From: Cellulosimicrobium marinum
Lineage (GTDB): Bacteria > Actinomycetota > Actinomycetes > Actinomycetales > Cellulomonadaceae
Length of the DNA stretch: 64,000 nt
Direction: 5' to 3'
NCBI RefSeq assembly: GCF_020551945.1
Contig: NZ_JAJBZH010000004.1
Coordinates: 248,001-312,000 of the forward strand
Made by a program: the position numbers and the translations under genes. Position 1 is the first letter of the stretch. Every line of letters begins with the position of its first letter. Under the pieces are notes generated by a model. That model had not been told where the DNA came from. It made no database searches and was given only the letters and a program-made list of their open reading frames with translations. This document shows, in pieces, positions 40,162 to 49,234 of the stretch.

Positions 40162-40978
40162 CGAAGACGTCGAAGAGCTCGGGGTGGTGGGCGTGGACGA
40201 GCACGCCGAACACGACGAGGTCGAACAGCAGGTGCACGGCGACCACGTAGGTGAACGACTTGCTCCACGAGAAGATCCAGCCCTGCACGAGGGCGAACGG
40301 GATCGTCAGGAGCGGGCCCCACTCGCGGTACCCGAGCTCCCACAGGAACGACACGAAGACGGTCGCCTGCAGCAGGTTCGCCGTCCACATGCCGAAGTGC
40401 TTGCGCAGCAGCGCGAAGACGAGGCACACGAAGAACAGCTCGTCCCAGATGCCGACCGCGTTCACGCCGACGAACAGGCGCACGATCTCCTGCGTGCCCG
40501 TCACTTCCGGCCAGTTCCGGTAGGCGCCCGAGCCGATGAAGTAGAACGGCAGGATCAGGTACCCGGCGACCACCACGACCGCGAGATACACGAGCTGCCC
40601 GCGCGTCCAGCGCCGCCCGGTGGCCACGGGGAACGTGATCGTCCGGTCCTGGAACGCGAACCGCGACAGCGCCCACGGCACGAGCACCGCGAGCGACAGC
40701 GCGACGGTGAAGCGGGCCATCCCCGCGTCGGACAGGTCGGCCTCGAGGGAGATCGACGAGATGATCGCCAGTCCCACGCCGATGAGCGCGAGGTCGTGGC
40801 CGAGCACCCGGTCGACCGCCCATCCCAGCGCCACGCCGAGCACCAGGGCCACGTAGCCGAGCGGGCGCACGTGCACCGCGAACAGCAGCACGGCCGAGAA
40901 GGCCACGAGCGCGGCGGCGAGCAGACGCGCGGGCGAGCCGACCGCCCAGGGCGCGCGCGCGGCGTCGGGCCCCGTCAC
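40145..40978 (-). CDS. CPBP-like (Abi family) intramembrane protein
   Basis: The protein has 277 residues with about eight membrane helices. The CPBP/Abi signature is partly degenerate: IWDELFFVCLVFALLRKHF stands where EExxxR is expected (Asp-Glu instead of Glu-Glu), with the later HLLFDLVVF (HxxxD type). Active CPBP proteases cut membrane proteins; with the changed pair, activity is uncertain. Start GTG 40978 overlaps the aldo/keto reductase stop by four bases (GTGA), so both are on one mRNA. Confidence 0.75.
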   Translation of the reverse strand: MTGPDAARAPWAVGSPARLLAAALVAFSAVLLFAVHVRPLGYVALVLGVALGWAVDRVLGHDLALIGVGLAIISSISLEADLSDAGMARFTVALSLAVLVPWALSRFAFQDRTITFPVATGRRWTRGQLVYLAVVVVAGYLILPFYFIGSGAYRNWPEVTGTQEIVRLFVGVNAVGIWDELFFVCLVFALLRKHFGMWTANLLQATVFVSFLWELGYREWGPLLTIPFALVQGWIFSWSKSFTYVVAVHLLFDLVVFGVLVHAHHPELFDVFVTAPG

Positions 40979-41814
40979 AGCTCCTCGTAGGACGCCGGGT
41001 CCTGGCCCTTTGTCCGGCCGTCGACCCGCGCAAGGCCCGTGAGCGCCGTCATCTCGTGCGTCGTCAGCTCGAACGAGAACACGTCGAGGTTCTCGCGCTG
41101 CCGCGCCGGCGACGACGCCTTGGGGATCGGCACGACCCCGAGCTGGACGTGCCAGCGCAGGATCGCCTGCACGGGCGTGACGCCGTGGGCCCGCGCGACC
41201 GTCTCCACGACCGGGTCGGACAGCAGCTCGCTCGCGCGCCCGATCGGGCTCCACGCCTGCGTGACCACCCCGCGCTCGGCGTCGGCGTGCCGCTGGTCGG
41301 CCTGCGGGAAGTACGGGTGCAGCTCGACCTGGTTGACGACGGGCGTGACACCCGTCGCGGCGATCACCGCGTCGAGGTGCTCCGGCAGGAAGTTCGACAC
41401 GCCGACGTGGCGCACCAGCCCCCGCTCCCGGCACGCCACGAGCGCCTCGTACGCCTCGACGTACCGCCCGACGCGCGGGTTCGGCCAGTGCACGAGGTAC
41501 AGGTCGACCTGGTCGAGCCCCGTGCGGAACAGGGACTCCTCGACCGTGCGCACCGCGTCGTCGTAGGCGTGGAACCGGCCGGGCAGCTTCGACGTGACGA
41601 GCACCTCCTCACGGGGGACCGCCGCGTCGCGCACCGCCCGGCCGACCGCGCCCTCGTTCTCGTACGCGAACGCCGAGTCGACCAGCCGGTACCCCGCCTC
41701 GATCGCCCGCGTCACCGTCTCCGCCCCGCCGGCCCCCCGGAGCCTGTACGTGCCGAACCCGATCGCGGGGACCGACGTGCCGTCCTGGGCGGTGAGCGTG
41801 GGGATCGACGTCAT
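40975..41814 (-). CDS. Aldo/keto reductase (2,5-diketo-gluconate reductase-like)
   Basis: The protein has 279 residues with the (beta/alpha)8 AKR fold. The catalytic tetrad is visible as Asp in YRLVDSAFAYENE (DSAxxY), Lys in VTSKLPG and His in YLVHWPNP. The NADPH site is near IPKASSPARQRENLDVF at the C-terminus. It reduces aldehydes or ketones; the substrate is unknown. Start ATG 41814 replaces a longer frame whose first 15 residues do not match the family. First gene of a two-gene operon with the CPBP-like gene. Confidence 0.9.
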   Translation of the reverse strand: MTSIPTLTAQDGTSVPAIGFGTYRLRGAGGAETVTRAIEAGYRLVDSAFAYENEGAVGRAVRDAAVPREEVLVTSKLPGRFHAYDDAVRTVEESLFRTGLDQVDLYLVHWPNPRVGRYVEAYEALVACRERGLVRHVGVSNFLPEHLDAVIAATGVTPVVNQVELHPYFPQADQRHADAERGVVTQAWSPIGRASELLSDPVVETVARAHGVTPVQAILRWHVQLGVVPIPKASSPARQRENLDVFSFELTTHEMTALTGLARVDGRTKGQDPASYEEL

Positions 41815-41874
41815 GCCCCCATCTACGCACGCCACGGCCGCGCAGGCACGCCGCAGCATGCCTGCGCGGGGGTG

Positions 41875-42549
41875 CTACGCGGCGTCGGGGAACGGGACGC
41901 CCGTCGTCGCGTGGCAGCGGTACCCGTGCGGGTTCTTGTCGAGGTACTGCTGGTGGTAGTCCTCGGCGTAGAAGAACGGGCCGGCCTCGGACGCGGGGCG
42001 CATCTCCGTGGTGATCGGGTCGTAGCCCTTCGCGGCGAGCACCTCGCCGTACCGCTCCGCGGTCTCACGGACCGCCGCCTCCTGCTCCGGCGTCGTCCAG
42101 TACACGGCCGACCGGTACTGGGTGCCGACGTCGTTGCCCTGCCGGAAGCCCTGCGTCGGGTCGTGCCGCTCCCAGAAGATCCGGAGGAGCTCCTCCTCGG
42201 TGACCTGCGCGGGGTCGTACGCGACGAGCGCCGTCTCCGTGTGGCCCGTGCGCGCGCTGCACGCCTCCTCGTAGGTCGGGTTCGGCGTCGTGCCGCCCAT
42301 GTAGCCGACGGCGGTGCTCACCACGCCCGGGACCTGCCAGTAGATCTCCTCCGCACCCCAGAAGCAGCCCATCGCCAGGTAGAGCACGCGCGTGCCCTCC
42401 GGCCAGGGGCCGGTGATCGACGTGCCGAGCACGGTGTGCGGGCGCGGGTCCTGCAGGACGGGGGACTGGCGCCCGGGGAGCGTGTCCTCCGGCGCGACCA
42501 TCGTGGTCTTGGCGGAGCCGCCGAACAGGGCGTCGAAGATCGAGTTCAT
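41875..42549 (-). CDS. msrA: Peptide-methionine (S)-S-oxide reductase
   Basis: The protein has 224 residues. It repairs oxidised methionine. The catalytic GCFWGAEE motif has Cys at residue 62; [27 protein letters not shown] and the C-terminal [22 protein letters not shown] complete the family pattern, the last with a resolving-type Cys. An N-terminal extension of about 45 residues is normal for the actinobacterial form. Start ATG 42549. Divergent from the cystathionine gamma-synthase/lyase gene, with 134 bp between. Confidence 0.95.
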   Translation of the reverse strand: MNSIFDALFGGSAKTTMVAPEDTLPGRQSPVLQDPRPHTVLGTSITGPWPEGTRVLYLAMGCFWGAEEIYWQVPGVVSTAVGYMGGTTPNPTYEEACSARTGHTETALVAYDPAQVTEEELLRIFWERHDPTQGFRQGNDVGTQYRSAVYWTTPEQEAAVRETAERYGEVLAAKGYDPITTEMRPASEAGPFFYAEDYHQQYLDKNPHGYRCHATTGVPFPDAA

Positions 42550-42683
42550 CGGTTACCTCCTGAAGGGGCCGGGACGACCGGGGCGCTGGGGGGACGAGGT
42601 CCCGGGGCCCACGACGCATCGTCTCGGCACGGGGTAGAACGTCGCAGGGGCGCGGGGTGTTCCGGCGCCCGTACGCTGGACGA

Positions 42684-43925
42684 GTGACCGAGCACCCCGA
42701 CTGGACCACCACCGGCTTCGCCACCCGCGCCATCCACGCGGGGCAGGACCCGGACCCGACGACCGGCGCCGTCGTCCCGCCCATCCACCAGGTCTCCACC
42801 TACAAGCAGGACGGCGTGGGCGGTCTGCGCGGCGGGTACGAGTACTCGCGCTCCGCGAACCCCACGCGAACCGCCCTGGAGGAGGCGCTCGCCGCCGCCG
42901 AGTCGGGCGGACTGCGCCCGACGGCGGACGGGTCGCCCGCCGCACGCGGGTTCGCCTTCGCCTCCGGGCTCGCCGCGGAGGACACCCTCCTGCGCGCCGT
43001 GCTGCGCCCCGGCGACCACGTGGTCTTCCCCGACGACGCGTACGGCGGCACGTACCGCCTCGTCCACCGGGTCTTCGGCCCCTGGGGGATCGAGCACACG
43101 CCCGTCGACCTCGCCGACGTCTCCGCCGTGCGGGCCGCCCTGCGCCCCGGCACGACCAAGGTCGTGTGGGTCGAGACCCCCACCAACCCGCTGCTCGGGA
43201 TCTCCGACATCGCCGCGCTCGCGGACGTCGCGCACGAGGCGGGCGCGCTGCTCGTCGTGGACAACACGTTCGCCACGCCCTACCTCCAGCAGCCCCTCGC
43301 GTTCGGCGCGGACGTCGTCGTGCACTCGACGACGAAGTACGTCGGCGGTCACTCCGACGTCGTCGGCGGCGCGCTCGTCGTCGCGACCGGCGCGCAGCTC
43401 CCCGGGGGTCTCGCGTCGCCCGCGGGCGGGACGGACGTCGCCGGCGCAGTGGGTTTCCACCAGAACGCCTCGGGCGCCGTCGCCGGACCGTTCGACGCCT
43501 GGCTCACGCTGCGCGGCCTCAAGACGCTCGCCGTGCGCATGGACCGCCACCAGGCCAACGCGGCAGCCGTCGCCACGTTCCTCGACCAGCACCCCGCGGT
43601 GACGCAGGTTATCTACCCCGGCCTCGCGTCGCACCCGGGCCACGAGCTCGCGAGCCGCCAGATGAGCGGATTCGGCGGCATGGTGTCGTTCCGCACCGGC
43701 AGCGAGGCGAGCGCGCTCGCGGTGTGCGCCCGCACCCGGGTCTTCACGCTCGCCGAGTCGCTCGGGGGCGTCGAGTCCCTGATCGAGCACCCGGGCCGGA
43801 TGACGCACGGCTCGGTCGCCGGCACGGCGCTGGAGGTCCCCGACGACCTCGTCCGCCTCTCCGTGGGCATCGAGGACGTCGACGACCTGGTCGCCGACCT
43901 CGACCGCGCCCTGACCACGACGTAG
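42684..43925 (+). CDS. Cystathionine gamma-synthase / gamma-lyase (trans-sulfuration enzyme)
   Basis: The protein has 413 residues with the Cys/Met metabolism PLP fold. The PLP Lys is in HSTTKYVGGHSDVVGG (K218), with YEYSRSANPTRTALE and SLGGVESLIEHPGRMTH as family markers. Synthase and lyase cannot be told apart from sequence alone; together with cbs at 30292 a reverse transsulfuration route is plausible. Start GTG 42684. No other methionine gene adjoins except msrA, divergent. Confidence 0.9.
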   Translation: MTEHPDWTTTGFATRAIHAGQDPDPTTGAVVPPIHQVSTYKQDGVGGLRGGYEYSRSANPTRTALEEALAAAESGGLRPTADGSPAARGFAFASGLAAEDTLLRAVLRPGDHVVFPDDAYGGTYRLVHRVFGPWGIEHTPVDLADVSAVRAALRPGTTKVVWVETPTNPLLGISDIAALADVAHEAGALLVVDNTFATPYLQQPLAFGADVVVHSTTKYVGGHSDVVGGALVVATGAQLPGGLASPAGGTDVAGAVGFHQNASGAVAGPFDAWLTLRGLKTLAVRMDRHQANAAAVATFLDQHPAVTQVIYPGLASHPGHELASRQMSGFGGMVSFRTGSEASALAVCARTRVFTLAESLGGVESLIEHPGRMTHGSVAGTALEVPDDLVRLSVGIEDVDDLVADLDRALTTT

Positions 43926-44116
43926 CACCGAGGTCGCACGAGGTAGCACCGAGGTTGCGCGAGGTGGTGCCCAGGTACGCCGGCAACGGCCCAGTCCCTG
44001 GCCGGTGGTGCCCGACGGCGAGCGGTCACCCCACCCGCCCCGACTCCCGAGGCGACCACGCGACGTCGGGCACGAGAAACTCGGTACTACCTCGCACAAC
44101 CCCGGTACTCCCTCGG
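43923..44116. repeat. Imperfect long inverted repeat built of 21-bp units
   Basis: GTAGCACCGAGGTCGCACGAG (43923-43943) repeats as a close copy at 43944-43964 and in part beyond. The segment 43939-43977 is about 80% complementary to 44078-44115, which itself contains two such units in reverse. The 280-bp gap between the transsulfuration gene and the AI-2E-type gene otherwise contains no gene. It may be a decayed member of the long-hairpin class. Confidence 0.65.
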
Positions 44117-44205
44117 CCCACCGGGGGTGGGGAGATCCTGCGCACACCAGGCGCGTCGCGGGGAGCCGACGCCGCGGGGACGGGCCGCTCGCCTAGGGTT
44201 GCGGT

Positions 44206-45510
44206 GTGAGCGCGCAGACGGACACGCACGGACCCGACCCGACGCCGGACCCGACGCCGGACCCGGCACCGTTGCCGCCCGGTCGGCCCGGTGCGGCGGC
44301 GGTCCCGGACTCCGTGCGGGCGGCGGCGGCGTGGTCGTGGCGGCTGCTGCTCATCGGTGCGCTCGTCGCCGCGAGCCTGTGGCTGGTCACACAGCTCAAG
44401 GTCATCGTCGTGCCCATCGCGGTGGCGCTGCTGCTCACGGTGCTGCTGACGCCGGTGCAGCGGTTCTGCCAGCGTCGTCTCGGCATGTCGCGGGGGCTGG
44501 CGTCGGGGGTCGCGCTCATCGGGCTGCTGCTGGTCGTGGCGGGTCTGGTGACGCTCGCGGGCCAGCAGATCGTCAGCGGGTTCCAGGACCTGCGCGACCA
44601 GGCGGTCGAGGGGTTCGAGCAGTTCACCGGCTGGCTGGCCGACGGGCCTCTGGGGCTCGACTCGGTCACGCTGAACTCGTACCTGGACCAGGCGCAGTCG
44701 GCGTTGACGGAGAACCAGGGCAGCATCGTGTCGGGTGCGCTCGGGGCGGCCACGACGATCGGCCACGTGCTCGCGGGTGCGCTCATCGCCCTGTTCTGCA
44801 CGTTCTTCTTCCTGCTGGACGGTCGTGCGATCTGGTCGTGGGCGGTCGGTCTGCTGCCGTTGCGGGCCCGCGACCGGGTGCACCAGTCCGCCCGCCGTGG
44901 CGTGGTGACCCTCGCGGCGTACACGCGCACGCAGATCCTCGTCGCGGCGGTGGACGCCGTGGGCATCGGGGTGGGTGCGGCGTTCTTCGTGCCGAGCCTG
45001 GCGCTGCCGCTCGGCATCCTCGTGTTCGTCGGCTCGTTCATCCCGATCGTCGGTGCGATCGTCACGGGCTCGATCGCGGTGCTGGTGGTGCTGGTCGCCC
45101 AGGGGTGGGTGCAGGCGCTCATCATGCTCGCGATCGTGCTGCTCGTGCAGCAGATCGAGGGGCACATCCTCCAGCCGTTCCTCATGGGTCACGCGGTCTC
45201 GCTGCACCCGGTCGCGGTGCTCCTCGTCGTCGCGGCGGGCAGCTTCGCCGCGGGCATCGTGGGTGCGCTCTTCGCGGTGCCGATCGCGGCGGTCCTCAAC
45301 ACGGTGATCCTGTACCTGCACGGGCACGACAAGTTCCCCGAGCTCGGCGACGCGGACCGTGTCGTCGTGCGGGGCAGCCCGCAGCCCCCGGTGGTCGCGC
45401 GCGCGGAGGCCGACCTCGAGGAGCCGGCCGGGCGCCGTCGGGCACGACGCGCCACGTCGGTCGAGGACGCGCCCGTCGCGGACGACGCCGAGGGCACCCC
45501 GACCGCATGA
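44206..45510 (+). CDS. AI-2E family transporter
   Basis: The protein has 434 residues and about eight membrane helices. The family pattern is visible: a short Pro/Asp repeat at the N-terminus, TM pair at about 45-85 (LKVIVVPIAVALLLTVLLTPVQR), an amphipathic middle, and the characteristic C-terminal GILVFVGSFIPIVGAIVTGSIA and QQIEGHILQPFLMGHAVSLHPVAV. Members export autoinducer-2 or act as Na+/H+ antiporters; the name does not prove substrate. Start GTG 44206. It overlaps ilvA by ATGA. Confidence 0.92.
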   Translation: MSAQTDTHGPDPTPDPTPDPAPLPPGRPGAAAVPDSVRAAAAWSWRLLLIGALVAASLWLVTQLKVIVVPIAVALLLTVLLTPVQRFCQRRLGMSRGLASGVALIGLLLVVAGLVTLAGQQIVSGFQDLRDQAVEGFEQFTGWLADGPLGLDSVTLNSYLDQAQSALTENQGSIVSGALGAATTIGHVLAGALIALFCTFFFLLDGRAIWSWAVGLLPLRARDRVHQSARRGVVTLAAYTRTQILVAAVDAVGIGVGAAFFVPSLALPLGILVFVGSFIPIVGAIVTGSIAVLVVLVAQGWVQALIMLAIVLLVQQIEGHILQPFLMGHAVSLHPVAVLLVVAAGSFAAGIVGALFAVPIAAVLNTVILYLHGHDKFPELGDADRVVVRGSPQPPVVARAEADLEEPAGRRRARRATSVEDAPVADDAEGTPTA

Positions 45511-46784
45511 GCGGACCGGCCGGAGTGACGCTCGACGACGTCCGTGACGCCGCCCGGCTGCTGGAGGGCGTCGCGTCGGTGACGCCCGTGCAGTCGTCGC
45601 GCGCGATCAGCGAGGCGGCGGGCGTGCGCGTGCTCCTCAAGTGCGAGAACCTGCAGCGCGCCGGGTCGTTCAAGGTGCGGGGCGCGTACGTGCGCATGGC
45701 GCGCCTCACCGAGGCGGAGAAGGCGCGGGGCGTCGTCGCGGCGAGCGCGGGCAACCACGCGCAGGGTGTCGCGCTCGCGGCGGGCCTGCTCGGCATCCCC
45801 GCGGTCGTGTACATGCCGCAGGACGCCGCGCTGCCGAAGGTGGCGGCGACGCGGCAGTACGGGGCGCAGGTGCGGCTCGTCGGGGAGGACGTCGACGCGG
45901 CGCTGGCGGCGGCGCGCGCGGAGGCCGAGCGGACCGGGGCCGTGCTCATCCACCCGTTCGACCACGCCGACGTGGTCGCCGGGCAGGGCACGGTCGCGCT
46001 GGAGATCCTCGACCAGGTGCCCGACGTGCGGACCGTCGTCGCGCCGCTCGGCGGCGGCGGGCTCGTCGCGGGCCTGGCGGCGACGTTCGCGGAGGCGGCG
46101 CCGCACGTGCGCGTCGTCGGGGTCCAGGCGGCGCGTGCGGCGGCGTACCCGGTGTCGCTCGAGACGGGCGCCCCGACGACGGCGCGGATCGCCGCGACCA
46201 TGGCGGACGGCATCGCGGTGGGCACGCCGGGCGACGTCCCGTTCGGCATCCTCGCGCGCCTGGGGGTCGAGGTCCGCACGGTGACCGAGGACGAGATCTC
46301 CCGGTCCTTGCTCATGGTGGCCGAGCGCGCGAAGCTGCTCGTGGAGCCCGCGGGTGCGACCGGGGTGGCGGCGCTGCTCGCGGCCCCGCGCGCGCTCGAC
46401 GTGGCCGACCCTGCGCTCGCGGGGGCCGGGGCGCTGGAGGGGCCGGTCGTCGTCGTCCTCTCGGGCGGCAACGTGGACCCGCTGGTGCTCCTGCGGGTCG
46501 TGCGGCACGGCCTCGCGGCCGCGGGCCGCTACCTGCAGCTCCAGGTGCTGCTCGACGACCGCCCGGGCGCCCTCGCGGGGATGCTGGAGATCATCTCGGG
46601 GCTGCGCGGGAACGTCATGCACGTCGACCACGACCGCACGGACGTGGGGCTCGCGATCGGGGAGGCGTGGGTGCGGATGCAGGTCGAGACGAAGGGCCGC
46701 GACCACTGCGACGAGCTCGTCGCGCGCCTGCGCGCCGCGGGCTACCGGGTCGAGCGCGGCGACGGGGGAGTGCCCCGCCTGTAG
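45507..46784 (+). CDS. ilvA: Threonine ammonia-lyase (threonine deaminase)
   Basis: The protein has 425 residues. It deaminates threonine to 2-oxobutanoate for isoleucine synthesis or catabolism. PLP Lys is in AGSFKVRGAY (K56), the phosphate-binding loop is LGGGGLVAGLAA, and SAGNHAQGVALA is present. A single ACT domain at about 345-420 (LQVLLDDRPGALAGMLEIISGL) implies allosteric control, as in the short actinobacterial form rather than catabolic TdcB. Start ATG 45507 overlaps the previous gene (ATGA). Followed by a convergent hairpin terminator. Confidence 0.92.
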   Translation: MSGPAGVTLDDVRDAARLLEGVASVTPVQSSRAISEAAGVRVLLKCENLQRAGSFKVRGAYVRMARLTEAEKARGVVAASAGNHAQGVALAAGLLGIPAVVYMPQDAALPKVAATRQYGAQVRLVGEDVDAALAAARAEAERTGAVLIHPFDHADVVAGQGTVALEILDQVPDVRTVVAPLGGGGLVAGLAATFAEAAPHVRVVGVQAARAAAYPVSLETGAPTTARIAATMADGIAVGTPGDVPFGILARLGVEVRTVTEDEISRSLLMVAERAKLLVEPAGATGVAALLAAPRALDVADPALAGAGALEGPVVVVLSGGNVDPLVLLRVVRHGLAAAGRYLQLQVLLDDRPGALAGMLEIISGLRGNVMHVDHDRTDVGLAIGEAWVRMQVETKGRDHCDELVARLRAAGYRVERGDGGVPRL

Positions 46785-46801
46785 CGGGGGTCGCGGGCAC
46801 G

Positions 46802-46839
46802 CGCACGGCCCGGCACCCTCGCGGGTCCCGGGCCGTGCG
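46802..46839. terminator. Bidirectional terminator between ilvA and greA
   Basis: CGCACGGCCCGG (46802-46813) pairs perfectly with 46828-46839 over 12 bp, with a 14-base loop, 18 bp after the ilvA stop and 25 bp from the greA stop. Confidence 0.75.
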
Positions 46840-46863
46840 TCGGCCGTGCGTGCGGTGGTCGCG

Positions 46864-47346
46864 TCAGCCGGAGAACGGCTTCGCCGCGACGACCTTCACG
46901 GTGATCTCGTTGCCGTTCGGCGCGGTGTAGCTCGACTCGTCGCCGACGGACTTGCCGTCGATCGCGGCGCCGAGCGGCGACGTGGGGGAGTAGACGTCGA
47001 GGTCCGTCGTGTCGGCGATCTCGCGCGACCCGAGCAGGAACGTCATCTCGTCGCCGGCGACGAGCGCCGTCACGACCATGCCGGGCTCGACCATGCCGTC
47101 GTCCGGCGGGGTGCCGATCTGCACGTGGCGCAGCTTCTCCGTGAGCTCGCGGATGCGGGCCTCGTTCTTCGCCTGCTCCTCGCGGGCGGCGTGGTAGCCG
47201 CCGTTCTCCTTGAGGTCGCCCTCGTCGCGCGCCGCGGCGATGCGCTCGGCGATCTCGGTGCGTCCCTCGCCGGACAGGTGGGCGAGCTCGGCCTGCAGCC
47301 TGTCGTGGGCCTCCTGGGTCAGCCAGGTGACAGAGGTGTCGGTCAC
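46864..47346 (-). CDS. greA: Transcription elongation factor GreA
   Basis: The protein has 160 residues. The N-terminal coiled coil (about 8-78) has TEIAERIAAARDEGDLKENGGYHAAREEQ with the acidic tip (Asp-Glu then Asp-Leu-Lys-Glu-Asn) that reaches into the RNA polymerase secondary channel and stimulates transcript cleavage. The C-terminal FKBP-like domain ends SPTSPLGAAIDGKSVGDE. Start GTG 47346 with AAGGAG 9 bases upstream is preferred over an upstream ATG at 47367. Monocistronic by its position between two terminator/promoter regions. Confidence 0.95.
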   Translation of the reverse strand: MTDTSVTWLTQEAHDRLQAELAHLSGEGRTEIAERIAAARDEGDLKENGGYHAAREEQAKNEARIRELTEKLRHVQIGTPPDDGMVEPGMVVTALVAGDEMTFLLGSREIADTTDLDVYSPTSPLGAAIDGKSVGDESSYTAPNGNEITVKVVAAKPFSG

Positions 47347-47573
47347 GGTTCGCTCCTTCCTTTCCATGGTCGACGGCCGCGCCGGGGCGGCCGTGCAGGT
47401 GCGGGCAGCCGAGGCGCGTGCGGAACGCGGAGCGCCTGCCTGCCCGGGTCGGTGACGCTGCCCGGGTGGCAGCGCGGTGGTGGCTGGGTGTCCTGGACGC
47501 ACGGGGTCGAGCCCCTGCGCAGGAATCCCTCAGAATAGCAAAGAAAAGCCCGCTGCCGGTGTGCTCGTCGGCG
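47347..47573 (-). promoter_or_regulatory. greA leader and promoter region
   Basis: The minus strand carries TATTCT (complement of 47532-47537) within a local AT-rich stretch, a plausible -10 box for greA, giving a leader of roughly 175-185 bases. No gene is seen in this 227-bp gap. Confidence 0.4.
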
Positions 47574-48071
47574 TCACTCGGCCACGCGGCACGACTCCAC
47601 GACGCCCGTCGTGGCGAGCTCCGACGTCGCGACGGTCACCGTCCACCGTGACTCCAGCGTCTCGACGGGGCCGACGGTGACGTCGACCGCCCCGACCTGC
47701 GCGTAGCTGTCCGCCAGGGCGTCGATCGTGCAGGTGGCGGCGGTGCCGGGCTCCATCGAGACCTCGAACGTCACGTCCACGCGCTCGGAGTCGACGACGT
47801 CGAACCCGACGACGTCGTACCGCACGGGCACCGCGGCGGAGCGCAGCCCCATCATGACGGCGACCCCGACGCCGAGGAGGGCGAGCACCGCGATCGCGAC
47901 GACGGTCAGGCGCCGACGGCGCTCGGTGGGCTCCGGCCCGTAGCGTCCGGGGGGCGGACGGAGCGGGGCCGGCGCGGTGCCGCCGGGCGCTCCGGCGGGG
48001 CGCGCGGCGTCGGGCGCGGCGTCGGGCGCGGCGTCGGGCGCGGCGCCGGGTGCGGTGGTGTCGTTCGTCAC
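47574..48071 (-). CDS. DUF4307 domain-containing membrane protein
   Basis: The protein has 165 residues. A cytoplasmic Ala/Pro/Asp-rich end includes a four-unit AAPD repeat (12-bp DNA repeat), then a basic stop (ERRRR), one membrane helix at about 54-76 (LTVVAIAVLALLGVGVAVMMGL), then an outward beta-rich domain with two Cys (TCTIDAL; ESCRVAE). This is the form of actinobacterial DUF4307, a single-pass protein of unknown function usually found next to mca as here. Start GTG 48071. Confidence 0.88.
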   Translation of the reverse strand: MTNDTTAPGAAPDAAPDAAPDAARPAGAPGGTAPAPLRPPPGRYGPEPTERRRRLTVVAIAVLALLGVGVAVMMGLRSAAVPVRYDVVGFDVVDSERVDVTFEVSMEPGTAATCTIDALADSYAQVGAVDVTVGPVETLESRWTVTVATSELATTGVVESCRVAE

Positions 48072-48283
48072 GGGCGGGTCCTGGGTCGGTCGCAGCTCGG
48101 TCGCAGCCCGCCCGTCGGGCGGCCCGGCCCTCGCGGGGCGGTTCGTCAGCGGTGGGCGGCGTGGGGGATCATGGTCCACGACCATCTTCGCAGAGCCCGG
48201 CGGCGGCCGTGCACGACCGCGACCCGGGCGTGACGCGTCCCACGCCCCGGCGCGCGGACACGTACGACGTACCGGGAGGACCC

Positions 48284-49234
48284 GTGGCCGAACCGACGGC
48301 CGGACCGACGCCTCGTCACGAGCCGGGGGAGCCGGAACCGTTGCGGCTCCTCGCGGTCCACGCGCACCCTGACGACGAGTCGAGCAAGGGGGCCGCGACG
48401 ACCGCCCGCTACGCCGCCGAGGGCGTCGAGGTGCTCGTCGCGACGTGCACCGGGGGGGAGCGCGGCGACATCCTCAACCCGAGCTTCGGGGAGGGGCCGG
48501 CCGACGTCGAGGGGATGCGCGCGCTCCGCCGCACCGAGATGGCCGCGGCCGCGCGGGCGCTGGGCGTGCGGCAGCAGTGGCTCGGCTTCGTCGACTCCGG
48601 GCTGCCCGAGGGCGACCCGCTGCCGCCGCTGCCCGAGGGCTGCTTCGGGCTGGTGCCCCTGGAGGAGGCCGCGGCGCCGCTCGTCGAGCTGGTGCGCGAG
48701 TTCCGCCCGCACGTCGTCACGACGTACGACCCGTCGGGCGGCTACCCCCACCCCGACCACGTCATGTGCCACAAGGTGGCCGTGGAGGCGTACCGCGCCG
48801 CGGGCGACCCGGACCGGTACCGGCGCGAGGGCGGTGCCGCCCCGTGGGCGCCCCTCAAGCTGTACTACAACCACGACTTCTCGATGAACCGCATCCGCAC
48901 GCTGCACGAGGCGATGCAGGGCGCGGGTCTCGAGTCCCCCTTCGGGGACTGGGTGGAGTCGCGCTCGGCGCGCGAGATCCCCGAGCGGGAGGTGACGACG
49001 CGCGTCCACGTCGCACGCCACTACCCGCAGCGCGACGCCGCGCTCATCGCGCACGCGTCGCAGATCGACCCCGACGGCTTCTTCTTCGCCATCCCGCGCG
49101 ACCTGGAGGCCGAGGTGTGGCCGGTGGAGGAGTACGAGCTCGCCGACTCCCGCGTGCCCGTCACCCTGCCCGAGGACGACCTGTTCGCGGGCGTCCGGGC
49201 GCACGTCGGGGCGACCGAGGGGGGCGCGGCATGA
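48284..49234 (+). CDS. mca: Mycothiol S-conjugate amidase Mca
   Basis: The protein has 316 residues. It hydrolyses mycothiol S-conjugates so that toxins leave as mercapturic acids. The LmbE/GlcNAc-deacetylase zinc motif AHPDDESS is at about 27-34, with the second histidine pair in YPHPDHVMCHKVAVEAYRAAG near 160. The long C-terminal region with KLYYNHDFSMNR and HASQIDPDGFFFAIPRD distinguishes Mca from MshB. Start GTG 48284 follows GGGAGGA. Upstream divergent DUF4307 is the usual neighbour; a small membrane protein gene overlaps its end (ATGA). Confidence 0.93.
   Translation: MAEPTAGPTPRHEPGEPEPLRLLAVHAHPDDESSKGAATTARYAAEGVEVLVATCTGGERGDILNPSFGEGPADVEGMRALRRTEMAAAARALGVRQQWLGFVDSGLPEGDPLPPLPEGCFGLVPLEEAAAPLVELVREFRPHVVTTYDPSGGYPHPDHVMCHKVAVEAYRAAGDPDRYRREGGAAPWAPLKLYYNHDFSMNRIRTLHEAMQGAGLESPFGDWVESRSAREIPEREVTTRVHVARHYPQRDAALIAHASQIDPDGFFFAIPRDLEAEVWPVEEYELADSRVPVTLPEDDLFAGVRAHVGATEGGAA

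Noticed and set aside
44206-45510. Quorum-sensing role of the AI-2E family gene
   Set aside because: The family name alone is not evidence; no luxS or other AI-2 gene is in the window.
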